From an uncultured Agitococcus sp. (GTDB lineage Bacteria > Pseudomonadota > Gammaproteobacteria > Pseudomonadales > Moraxellaceae): 7,173 bases of DNA. The translations under genes were made by a program, and so were the position numbers. The stretch lies in the NCBI RefSeq assembly GCF_937920075.1, contig NZ_CALETI010000132.1, positions 1-7,173 on the forward strand. The letters are read 5' to 3'. The notes beneath the pieces are model-generated. The model had not been told where the DNA came from. It was given only the letters and a program-made list of their open reading frames with translations, and did no database searches. This document shows positions 1 to 5,911 of the stretch, piece after piece; position 1 is the first letter of the stretch, and each line of letters starts with the position of its first letter.

Positions 1-56
1 TTTTAATATTGTCATTTAAATTCAATATGTTATATCGCCTATTGCGTAAGTCCTAC
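1..56. mobile_element. Putative insertion-sequence end abutting dusB
   Basis: These bases do not continue dusB. In the dusB frame they contain stops (17-19 and 47-49), and similarity to DusB begins only at about base 56 (Pro-Ser-Leu-Trp). Read inward on the - strand, the end starts GTAGGACTTACGCAATAG. From memory this resembles terminal inverted repeats of some IS4/IS5-type elements. A CTAG at 57-60 directly at the junction could be a target duplication. Only one end is visible, with no transposase domain, so the family cannot be named. A contig break at a repeat copy would look the same. Confidence 0.42.
9..36 (+). promoter_or_regulatory. Candidate outward promoter in the IS-like end
   Basis: A TTGTCA hexamer (9-14, five of six matches to the -35 consensus) is followed after 16 bases by TATATC (31-36, four of six). 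It points toward the truncated dusB and fis. If real, it could supply transcription to fis, whose normal promoter in the dusB-fis arrangement lies upstream of dusB and is absent here. AT-rich DNA yields such matches by chance, so support is weak. Confidence 0.25.
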
Positions 57-61
57 CTAGT

Positions 62-886
62 TTGTGGCACAGCACAAAATCGAGTTTTCGCCTTAACCAT
101 GACGGCGAGCCTAATCCCAAAAGTGTACAAATTGTTGGTTATGACCCACAAATGTTGGCCGATGCTGCACGGCTAAATATGGAACGTGGTGCGGATATTA
201 TTGATATTAATATGGGCTGTCCTGCCAAAAAAGTCTGTAATCGTTTGGCTGGCTCAGCATTGATGCAAGATGAAGCTCTTGTCGAAAAAATTTTAACGAC
301 CGTGGTTAAAGCTGTTCCCATTCCTGTTACTTTAAAAACGCGAACAGGTTGGGATAGAGAACATAAAAATGGCGTAACCATTGCCAAAATTGCCGAAGAT
401 GCAGGCATTCAATTATTAGCTATTCATGGCCGTACTCGTGCCGATAAATATCTCGGACAGGCAGAATACGACACCATTGCCGAAATTAAGCGAGCTGTCA
501 AGATACCTGTGATAGCAAATGGTGATATAGATTCACCAGAAAAAGCATTAACAGTGCTGCAACAAACGGGCTGTGATGGTATCATGCTCGGCCGCGCCGC
601 TCATGGCCGTCCGTGGATTTTTCGTGAGATTCGCCACTATCTAAATACCTCCACTTTATTAACACCGATTAGTCTGTCGGAACGTGCTGACATCATTAAA
701 CAGCACCTTTTGGCATTACATGACTTTTATGGTGATGATTTAGGGATTCGTTTTGCCCGCAAACATCTTGCATGGTATGGCGTTTTTTTAGACAATAGCA
801 GATCTTTTGTGCAACAATTTCACAAGCTCACGAACCGTCAAGCGCAGTGCGATGCAGTAGAGGCTTTCTTTGCTGCACAAGTTTGA
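62..886 (+). pseudogene. dusB: tRNA-dihydrouridine synthase B, 5'-truncated
   Basis: DusB is an FMN- and NADPH-dependent enzyme that reduces a D-loop uridine of tRNA to dihydrouridine. The 274 residues readable from the TTG at 62 align with E. coli DusB from about its Trp49 to the end. They include the catalytic-cysteine motif MGCPAKKV (Cys53 here), the lysine of TLKTRTGW (92), IHGRTR (121-126), IANGD (151-155) and LGRAAHGRPW (176-185), then the helical tRNA-binding C-terminal domain. The N-terminal strand with the FMN-contacting APMAGITD-type motif is missing, about 48 residues in all. The TTG is simply the Leu codon of the conserved LW pair, not a credible native start. No ribosome binding site precedes it, and a stop lies in frame at 47-49. 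The protein is probably inactive as an oxidoreductase. The alternative is that the gene is intact in the genome and the left edge is a junction artefact. It lies 69 bases upstream of fis, the usual pairing. Confidence 0.85.
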
Positions 887-955
887 GGACTGCTGCAAAT
901 CTTGCGCGTCCTGACCTCGTTTTCATTGCTAATTTCTTTTCATAGTAGGGTCAAT

Positions 956-1228
956 ATGAATAGTCCTAAATCCTCTATTCCAGTTCCACAAAGTGATGCT
1001 GCATTACGTATTCACGTTGAACGTGCCATGCGCCATTATTTTGCTCAACTCCAAGGCGAAAAGCCTTCTGATGTGTATGAACTCGTATTAGCGGAAGTTG
1101 AAAAACCATTGTTATCAGTCGTGTTAGAATTCACTCGTGGTAATCAAACTAAAGCTGCTCAATTATTAGGACTTAATCGCGGTACATTACGCAAAAAAAT
1201 GAAAACTCATGGTTTCATTTTTGACTAA
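956..1228 (+). CDS. fis: DNA-binding protein Fis
   Basis: Fis is the factor for inversion stimulation, a homodimeric nucleoid protein that bends DNA and regulates stable-RNA and many other promoters. The 90-residue product carries the family signature YELVLAEVEKPLL (41-53) in the dimer-forming helices. The C-terminal helix-turn-helix follows, with RGNQTKAAQLLGLNRGTLRK (61-80), closely matching E. coli Fis. I chose the ATG at 956 because TAGGG (946-950) sits five bases upstream. A longer reading from a TTG at 902 would add residues unlike Fis and has no Shine-Dalgarno. The product is about eight residues shorter than E. coli Fis (98), all at the variable N-terminus that forms the invertase-activating beta-hairpin arms, so that activity is uncertain. 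The gene follows dusB as expected and ends just before a strong intrinsic terminator. Because dusB has lost its 5' end, the promoter driving fis is unclear. Confidence 0.95.
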   Translation: MNSPKSSIPVPQSDAALRIHVERAMRHYFAQLQGEKPSDVYELVLAEVEKPLLSVVLEFTRGNQTKAAQLLGLNRGTLRKKMKTHGFIFD

Positions 1229-1236
1229 GTCACTTC

Positions 1237-1273
1237 AGAGCTTAGGTGACTACACCTAAGCTCTTTGCTTTTT
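1237..1273 (+). terminator. Rho-independent terminator after fis
   Basis: A perfect 12-base-pair stem (AGAGCTTAGGTG at 1237-1248, its complement at 1253-1264) closes a four-base ACTA loop. It is followed by TTGCTTTTT. It starts nine bases after the fis stop. It should end the dusB-fis transcript, so purH needs read-through or a promoter between here and its start. No convincing promoter is visible in the 38 bases that remain. Confidence 0.85.
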
Positions 1274-1311
1274 AACCTCTTCCGCTTAATCGTTTTCATC
1301 CGAGACTCTCC

Positions 1312-2871
1312 ATGCAAGTTACTCGCGCCCTTCTCTCTGTTTCAGATAAAACTGGCATTGTTGACTTTGCCCGTGAATTAGCCAATTTAGGTGTTGCCCT
1401 ATTATCCACAGGTGGCACATACAAATTGATTAAAGATAATGGCATTCCTGTTCAAGAAGTTGCTGATTACACAGGTTTTCCAGAAATGATGGATGGTCGG
1501 GTTAAAACCTTACATCCGAAAATTCATGGCGGTATTTTAGGTCGTCGTGGCACAGATGATGAAGTGATGACTCAGCATGGCATTGGCCGTATTGATTTAG
1601 TGGTGGTGAATTTATATCCGTTTGCCCAAACCGTTGCTAAACCCAATTGCTCTTTAGAAGATGCCATTGAGAATATTGATATTGGCGGGCCAACGATGGT
1701 GCGCTCTGCCGCCAAAAACAACGCTCATGTGGGTATTGTGGTTAATAGCACTGACTACGCCACTGTATTAGCCGAAATTCAAGCAACAGGTGGTTTAAGC
1801 CAAGCCACACGTTTTGATTTAGCGGTTAAAGCGTTTGAGCATACTGCTGCTTATGATGGCATGATTGCTAATTACTTAGGCCGTTTAGTCACTGAGCCAG
1901 CGCAACAATTCTCTCGCACCTTTAATACCCAGTTTATTAAAGCGCAAGATTTACGTTATGGTGAGAATCCTCATCAAAAAGCCGCTTTTTATGTCGAAGC
2001 TCAACCCAAAGAAGCGAGCATTGCCACCGCAAAACAATTGCAAGGCAAAGAATTATCTTATAACAACATTGCTGACACGGATGCAGCCTTAGAATGTGTT
2101 AAATCCTTTGTAAAGCCAGCTTGTGTGATCGTCAAACACGCCAATCCTTGTGGTGTTGCTGTGTCCTTAGATGGTATTAAAGCGGCTTATGACTTAGCTT
2201 ACCAAACCGATACTGAGTCTGCTTTTGGTGGCATTATTGCCTTTAACCGTGAGTTAGATGCCGAAACTGCCAAAGCGATTGTCGAACGTCAATTTGTTGA
2301 AGTGATTATTGCACCAAAAGTCAGTGCCGAAGCTTTAGCCATCACTGCTGCTAAACAAAATGTGCGTGTTTTAGAATGTGGTCAATGGTCTGCTGAACGT
2401 AGCCAACAATTAGATTACAAACGTGTTAATGGTGGTTTGTTAGTACAAGATTTAGATATTGGCATGATTACCGATGGTGACTTAAAAGTAGTCACCAAAC
2501 GCGCCCCTACCGAAGCCGAAATTCATGATTTAATTTTTGCATGGAAAGTGGCCAAGTTTGTTAAATCCAATGCCATTGTTTATGCCAAAGGCCGTCAAAC
2601 TATTGGTATTGGTGCAGGCCAAATGAGCCGCGTTAACTCGGCGCGTATCGCTGCGATTAAAGCCGAACATGCAGGTTTACAAGTACAAGGCGCAGTCATG
2701 GCTTCTGATGCCTTCTTCCCATTCCGTGATGGCATTGATAATGCTGCTAAAGTGGGCATTAGCTGTGTAATTCAACCTGGTGGCTCTATGCGTGATGCCG
2801 AGGTGATTGCCGCTGCTGATGAGCATGGCATGGCAATGGTGTTTACAGGTATGCGCCACTTCCGTCATTAA
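1312..2871 (+). CDS. purH: Bifunctional AICAR transformylase/IMP cyclohydrolase PurH
   Basis: PurH catalyses the last two steps of de novo IMP synthesis in the cytoplasm: formylation of AICAR with 10-formyltetrahydrofolate, then ring closure to IMP. The 519-residue product is close to E. coli PurH (529), differing mainly by a shorter N-terminus. The N-terminal cyclohydrolase (MGS-like) domain shows STGGT (32-36), DGRVKTLHPKIHGGILGRR (61-79) and NIDIGGPTMVRSAAKN (121-136). The transformylase part has RYGENPHQ (215-222), the catalytic-site KHANPCG (275-281, Lys and His), SAFGG (303-307), KSNAIVYAKG (418-427), DAFFPFRDGID (466-476) and QPGGSMRD (488-495). It ends in the conserved MRHFRH. The ATG is preceded by only a weak GAG (1302-1304) at seven bases. 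It is flanked by terminators on both sides, so it may form its own transcript. No PurR-type palindrome is evident upstream. No defect is seen. Confidence 0.98.
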   Translation: MQVTRALLSVSDKTGIVDFARELANLGVALLSTGGTYKLIKDNGIPVQEVADYTGFPEMMDGRVKTLHPKIHGGILGRRGTDDEVMTQHGIGRIDLVVVNLYPFAQTVAKPNCSLEDAIENIDIGGPTMVRSAAKNNAHVGIVVNSTDYATVLAEIQATGGLSQATRFDLAVKAFEHTAAYDGMIANYLGRLVTEPAQQFSRTFNTQFIKAQDLRYGENPHQKAAFYVEAQPKEASIATAKQLQGKELSYNNIADTDAALECVKSFVKPACVIVKHANPCGVAVSLDGIKAAYDLAYQTDTESAFGGIIAFNRELDAETAKAIVERQFVEVIIAPKVSAEALAITAAKQNVRVLECGQWSAERSQQLDYKRVNGGLLVQDLDIGMITDGDLKVVTKRAPTEAEIHDLIFAWKVAKFVKSNAIVYAKGRQTIGIGAGQMSRVNSARIAAIKAEHAGLQVQGAVMASDAFFPFRDGIDNAAKVGISCVIQPGGSMRDAEVIAAADEHGMAMVFTGMRHFRH

Positions 2872-2883
2872 TAATTGGCCATT

Positions 2884-2916
2884 AAAGGCTTGGTTATCCA
2901 AGCCTTTTTTGTTTTT
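2884..2916 (+). terminator. Rho-independent terminator between purH and purD
   Basis: A perfect 10-base-pair stem (AAAGGCTTGG at 2884-2893, CCAAGCCTTT at 2898-2907) with a TTAT loop runs into TTTGTTTTT. The T-tract ends immediately before the purD Shine-Dalgarno GAGG (2917-2920), leaving 11 bases between terminator and purD start codon. There is no room for a separate promoter after it. purD expression must therefore come from read-through or from a promoter inside purH. Confidence 0.85.
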
Positions 2917-2927
2917 GAGGATTAAAA

Positions 2928-4223
2928 ATGAATATTCTTATTTTAGGCTCAGGTGGCCGCGAACACGCCCTTGCTTGGAAATGTGCCCAAGACCCACGTA
3001 TTAATACCGTTTTTGTTGCGACAGGCAATGCAGGCTCAGCCACTGAAGCCAAATGCCAAAATGTGGCGATTAATATGCTTGATAACCAAGCCTTATTAAA
3101 TTTTGCCCAAGAAAATAATGTTGAATTAACCATTGTTGGCCCAGAAGCTCCCTTGGTTAATGGTGTGGTGAACGCTTTTAGAGCAGCAGGCCAAAAAATT
3201 TGGGGGCCTACCCAATACGCAGCACAATTAGAAGGCTCAAAAGCCTTTGCCAAAGACTTTTTAGCCCGTCATCAAATTCCAACAGCCTATTACGGTGTAT
3301 TTACCGACACTCATCAAGCCTTAGCGTATGTTCGTGAAAAAGGTGCGCCGATTGTGATAAAGGCGGATGGTTTAGCCGCAGGCAAAGGCGTGATTGTCGC
3401 CATGACCTTAGACGAAGCCGAAGCTGCGGTAACCGATATGCTATCTGGCAATAAATTTGGCAGTGCTGGTGCACGTGTGGTTATTGAAGAGTTTTTAGAT
3501 GGCGAAGAAGCCAGTTTTATTTGTATGGTTGATGGGGTTAATGCCTTAGCCATGGCGACTAGCCAAGACCACAAACGTATTGGTGATGCTGATACAGGGC
3601 CAAACACGGGCGGTATGGGTGCTTATTCACCTGCACCTGTGGTTACGCCTGAAGTGCATGCTCGAGTGATGCGTGAAGTGATTATGCCCACTGTTCAAGG
3701 TATGGCGGCTGAAGGTCATCCATATACTGGCTTTTTGTATGCGGGTTTAATGATTGATGCAACAGGCGCACCAAAAGTTATTGAGTTTAACTGTCGTTTT
3801 GGTGATCCTGAAACACAACCGATTATGATGAGATTACAATCTTCATTAGTGGAATTAGTTGAAGCGGGTTTAGCTCAACAATTACCCACCGAAGCACAAT
3901 GGGATGCTCGCCCTGCGGTGGGTGTAGTCATGGCTGCGGGTGGTTATCCTAATGATGTGCGCAAAGGCGATGTCATTAAAGGTTTAGATATTCTTCATAC
4001 TCACAGCAAAGTCTTTCATGCTGGTACTAGCTTAGAAAATGGTGAAGTCGTCACTAATGGTGGTCGTGTGTTATGCGTGACTGCTTTAGGCAAAACGGTA
4101 AGTGAGGCTCAAGCCAATGCTTATCGTCATGTACAAGAGATTACATGGGCTGATGAATATCATCGTACGGATATTGGTTACCGTGCTATTGCTCGTGAAC
4201 AACAAGCACAGCAACAGCAGTAA
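2928..4223 (+). CDS. purD: Phosphoribosylamine--glycine ligase PurD
   Basis: PurD (GAR synthetase) joins glycine to 5-phosphoribosylamine using ATP, the second step of de novo purine synthesis. The 431-residue product matches the family length (about 429). It shows the N-terminal Rossmann-like GSGGREHALAWK (7-18), VGPEAPLVNGVV (70-81), and EGSKAFAKDFL (102-112). The ATP-grasp core follows: VIKADGLAAGKGVIVA (143-158), EEFLDGEEAS (187-196), DHKRIGDADTGPNTGGMGAY (214-233) and the metal-binding VIEFNCRFGDPETQP (284-298). The start ATG has a good GAGG seven bases upstream. The usual C-terminal DIGYRAIARE is followed by an odd glutamine-rich tail, QQAQQQQ (425-431). It follows purH, as in Pseudomonas, but an intrinsic terminator lies between them. 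Downstream it converges on an SDR gene across an 83-base spacer. Confidence 0.98.
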   Translation: MNILILGSGGREHALAWKCAQDPRINTVFVATGNAGSATEAKCQNVAINMLDNQALLNFAQENNVELTIVGPEAPLVNGVVNAFRAAGQKIWGPTQYAAQLEGSKAFAKDFLARHQIPTAYYGVFTDTHQALAYVREKGAPIVIKADGLAAGKGVIVAMTLDEAEAAVTDMLSGNKFGSAGARVVIEEFLDGEEASFICMVDGVNALAMATSQDHKRIGDADTGPNTGGMGAYSPAPVVTPEVHARVMREVIMPTVQGMAAEGHPYTGFLYAGLMIDATGAPKVIEFNCRFGDPETQPIMMRLQSSLVELVEAGLAQQLPTEAQWDARPAVGVVMAAGGYPNDVRKGDVIKGLDILHTHSKVFHAGTSLENGEVVTNGGRVLCVTALGKTVSEAQANAYRHVQEITWADEYHRTDIGYRAIAREQQAQQQQ

Positions 4224-4258
4224 GCATTTTAAGTATGGTGAGTGGAAGTCGTGGTGGT

Positions 4259-4291
4259 TGAGCGGAGTCGAAACCACTTCGACTCCGCTCA
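4259..4291. repeat. REP-like palindrome between convergent genes
   Basis: TGAGCGGAGTCGAA (4259-4272) and its exact complement (4278-4291) form a perfect 14-base-pair stem with a five-base ACCAC loop. It is notably GC-rich beside its surroundings. An overlapping alternative pairing, GTGGTT (4254-4259) with AACCAC (4272-4277), would be mutually exclusive with it. Neither strand has a clear T-run after the stem, so it is not a classic terminator. It may still block transcription or stabilise the convergent 3' ends of purD and the SDR gene. It resembles dispersed REP-type units, but only one copy is in this window. Confidence 0.7.
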
Positions 4292-4306
4292 GTGTGCATA
4301 ATTGCT

Positions 4307-5101
4307 TTAATTCTTAAACGGATTAAACGTTTTTCCCAAAAAGTAACGTGCTGACTCAGGAATGGGGCGCATACTGCTCGCAATCACTTTATTAACCACT
4401 CCTGGAACACAAACAGGCTTCCCTTTCATCACCGCTTCATAGCCCTCTTTTACCACAGCTTCTGGCTGTTGCCACAAAATCGCAGGTAAATGATTAGCAG
4501 CATCTCGTGTTCCCATCACATCATGAAACTCACTATGGGTAAAACCCGGACACAATGCGGTCACATGAATGCCATAAGACTTTAATTCCATATCTAACGA
4601 TTCTGAAATATTCAAGACATAACTTTTAATACCAGTGTATAACAAGCTTGCACCTGGTGGAGAAAAGGCAGCTAATGACGATAAATTAATAATTCTGCCC
4701 CAACCTTGTTGCTTCATATCAGGAATCACACGATATGCTAGCTCGGTCACCGCCGTAATCATCAATTGAATTTCATTGGCTAAGTCCTGCCAAGGCGTAT
4801 CAGCAAAAGCCGTTTTACCTGATAAACCCGCATTATTAATTAACATATCAATCACAACGCCCTGCTCTTTAACAAAAGCCATAATCGCTGTAGGTGCTTG
4901 TTTATCGGTTAAATCCGCCGCAAACACATAACTTTTAATACCAAATTGCTGATTCAGCTCTTTAGCTAACTCATTTAAGCGCTCAACACGACGAGCAACC
5001 AAAACTAAATCATAACCTTGTGCTGCTAAAAACCGCGCAAAGGTTGCACCAATACCTGCTGATGCTCCTGTAATTAATGCCGTACGGCGATGACCACTCA
5101 T
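4307..5101 (-). CDS. Short-chain dehydrogenase/reductase (SDR), DltE/COG0300-like
   Basis: A classical SDR that should oxidise or reduce a carbonyl/hydroxyl substrate with NAD(P)(H). The substrate cannot be read from the sequence. The 264-residue product has the Rossmann glycine motif TGASAGIG (11-18), VARR after the second strand (36-38; the arginines favour NADP), AADLTD (61-66), NNAG (89-92), the catalytic Ser within NLSS (139-142), the YTGIK catalytic Tyr155/Lys159 pair, and CPGFTHSEF (184-192). The C-terminal ~60 residues resemble the COG0300 branch. I chose the ATG at 5101 because GGGGTG lies just upstream and the family starts close before the glycine motif. Upstream in-frame starts (ATG 5113, TTG 5140) are weaker, and the TTG lies at the predicted transcription start. 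It is divergent from the thioesterase gene and convergent with purD. Two repeated dyads overlap its predicted promoter, suggesting specific regulation. A role in lipid or acyl metabolism is only a guess from the neighbour. Confidence 0.93.
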   Translation of the reverse strand: MSGHRRTALITGASAGIGATFARFLAAQGYDLVLVARRVERLNELAKELNQQFGIKSYVFAADLTDKQAPTAIMAFVKEQGVVIDMLINNAGLSGKTAFADTPWQDLANEIQLMITAVTELAYRVIPDMKQQGWGRIINLSSLAAFSPPGASLLYTGIKSYVLNISESLDMELKSYGIHVTALCPGFTHSEFHDVMGTRDAANHLPAILWQQPEAVVKEGYEAVMKGKPVCVPGVVNKVIASSMRPIPESARYFLGKTFNPFKN

Positions 5102-5129
5102 AAAACACCCCATATTAAGCTGATAACCA

Positions 5130-5150
5130 ATCTTGAACAAAATTCAAGAT
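5130..5150. promoter_or_regulatory. Operator-like dyad, copy 1
   Basis: Perfect inverted repeat with eight-base arms, ATCTTGAA (5130-5137) and TTCAAGAT (5143-5150), separated by CAAAA. Its core is TCTTGA-N7-TCAAGA (5131-5149). It overlaps the predicted -10 of the divergent SDR gene. The same core with the same spacing recurs 27 bases away, which argues for a dimeric protein-binding site, not a chance hairpin. Confidence 0.6.
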
Positions 5151-5174
5151 AACTCACTCTTGAATAACAATCAA
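5146..5174 (-). promoter_or_regulatory. Predicted sigma70 promoter of the SDR gene
   Basis: On the - strand TTGATT (5174-5169) and TATCTT (5151-5146) are separated by exactly 17 bases. This places the transcription start near 5139 and leaves a leader of about 40 bases before the ATG at 5101. Both hexamers lie inside the two TCTTGA dyads, the typical geometry of a repressed promoter. Confidence 0.5.
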
Positions 5175-5176
5175 GA
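5158..5176. promoter_or_regulatory. Operator-like dyad, copy 2
   Basis: TCTTGA (5158-5163) and TCAAGA (5171-5176) are spaced by seven bases, exactly as in copy 1, while the spacer sequence differs (ATAACAA against ACAAAAT). Conserved arms with a diverged spacer are the pattern expected of a regulator site. It overlaps the predicted -35 of the SDR gene. Confidence 0.58.
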
Positions 5177-5250
5177 AAAATCTGACTATGATTTATCCTC
5201 TAATTTTTCTACACTCCTACAGGCTTACTTGTTCACTAAAAACACTAATT

Positions 5251-5279
5251 TTGGCGAAATACGTAAGTCTTTATTTAAT
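5251..5279 (+). promoter_or_regulatory. Predicted sigma70 promoter of the thioesterase gene
   Basis: TTGGCG (5251-5256, four of six matches) and TTTAAT (5274-5279, five of six) are separated by 17 bases. The implied start of transcription, near 5286, gives a leader of about 15 bases. It lies about 75 bases from the nearer dyad, so the dyads may not control this gene directly. A TATGAT at 5187-5192 is a lesser alternative, since no good -35 stands at the right distance. Confidence 0.4.
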
Positions 5280-5300
5280 TCATAACCATTGAAGTCAATT

Positions 5301-5789
5301 ATGAACAGCAAACCCTCTTCTGCCTCAAAAATCGACAATCATGTCTATAAGATTTTTCTCAATGACCTGAATGCTAAGCGTACGGTATTTGGTGGCTTAA
5401 TTATGAGCATTGCTGATCGTTTAGCAGTAGTCGTCGCAGAACGTCATAGTGGTCATACCTGTGTTACTGCTTCGGTGGATTCTTGGCATTTTGTTGCCCC
5501 TGCCCAAGAAAATGACACCTTGTTATTTAGCGCTGCCATTAATAAAGCATGGACATCTTCTATGGAAATTGGTGTACGTGTTGAAGCCGAAAACAGTTAT
5601 TTAGGCACAAAACGCCATATTGTTTCTGCCTATTTTACCTTTGTTGCTTTGGATGCAGAAGGTAAGCCTGCGCCTGTTCCTGCCCTTGTTCCCGAAAACG
5701 AAAAAGAACTTCAACGTTTTGCTGCGGCAGAAATTCGCCGACAAGCACGTTTATCGGTGCGTGAGCAATTAAAACAATATAAAGCCTAA
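5301..5789 (+). CDS. Acyl-CoA thioesterase, hotdog fold (YciA/BACH type)
   Basis: Predicted to hydrolyse acyl-CoA to free fatty acid and CoA as a multimeric cytoplasmic hotdog enzyme. The 162-residue product has one hotdog domain (about 15-120). VFGGLIMSIAD (29-39) matches the spacing of the family's GG-x-x-MS-x-x-D, so Asp39 corresponds to the catalytic Asp of YciA. TASVDSWHFVAP (56-67) and the later HIVSAYFTFVALD strand (106-118) also fit. A basic, charged C-terminal helix (about 131-160) follows. One oddity is Arg27, where YciA-like enzymes have Gly in the NxNG loop (here NAKR). I chose ATG 5301 over an in-frame TTG at 5289, although upstream there is only a weak GAAG (5291-5294). The gene is divergent from the SDR gene and is followed after 110 bases by the FIST gene with its own promoter. 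Acyl-chain preference cannot be read from the sequence. Confidence 0.9.
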   Translation: MNSKPSSASKIDNHVYKIFLNDLNAKRTVFGGLIMSIADRLAVVVAERHSGHTCVTASVDSWHFVAPAQENDTLLFSAAINKAWTSSMEIGVRVEAENSYLGTKRHIVSAYFTFVALDAEGKPAPVPALVPENEKELQRFAAAEIRRQARLSVREQLKQYKA

Positions 5790-5849
5790 TTTATAAGCTC
5801 ACAAAACGCACGCCTTAGTATTAAATAGATGTATCAAGTTCTTGTGCTC

Positions 5850-5878
5850 TTGTAGCTTTAACAAATTTGTCCTATAAG
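5850..5878 (+). promoter_or_regulatory. Predicted sigma70 promoter of the FIST gene
   Basis: TTGTAG (5850-5855) and TATAAG (5873-5878, five of six matches) are separated by 17 bases. Transcription would start near 5885. This would exclude a TTG at 5867 as the translation start and leaves the ATGs at 5900 and 5912 as candidates. The stretch before it, from 5790, holds no convincing terminator for the thioesterase gene. Confidence 0.45.
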
Positions 5879-5911
5879 TTATGCAATACTAAAAATTATA
5901 TGAGCAATGCG

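Noticed and set aside
3..176. An open frame (+3) running from the IS-like segment into dusB, possibly the C-terminus of a transposase.
   Set aside because: Only about 18 codons precede the junction, with no recognisable transposase motif, and the rest is the out-of-frame shadow of dusB.
902..955. An 18-residue N-terminal extension of Fis from a TTG at 902.
   Set aside because: It has no ribosome binding site and no similarity to Fis N-termini. The ATG at 956 has TAGGG at the right distance.
1274..1311. A purine-repressor operator or riboswitch upstream of purH.
   Set aside because: Only 38 bases separate the fis terminator from the purH start, and neither a PurR-type palindrome nor a purine-aptamer fold is visible.
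2894..3607. Minus-strand open frames opposite purD (and similar ones opposite dusB, purH and the FIST gene).
   Set aside because: They lie wholly opposite strongly conserved genes, lack ribosome binding sites and resemble no family. They are codon-bias shadows.
5102..5140. A longer SDR protein starting at TTG 5140 (or ATG 5113).
   Set aside because: The predicted promoter starts transcription near 5139, so the TTG would be at or outside the message. The ATG at 5101 has a better Shine-Dalgarno and a family-typical distance to the glycine motif.
5262..5269. CGTAAGTC, also present at 45-52 in the IS-like end, as a possible second IS remnant.
   Set aside because: Only eight bases match exactly, with no flanking duplication or terminal-repeat context. 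Chance is sufficient.
5835..5844. CAAGTTCTTG, a short palindrome upstream of the FIST promoter, as a third operator copy.
   Set aside because: Its arms are four bases and its spacing differs from the TCTTGA-N7-TCAAGA dyads; it is likely chance.
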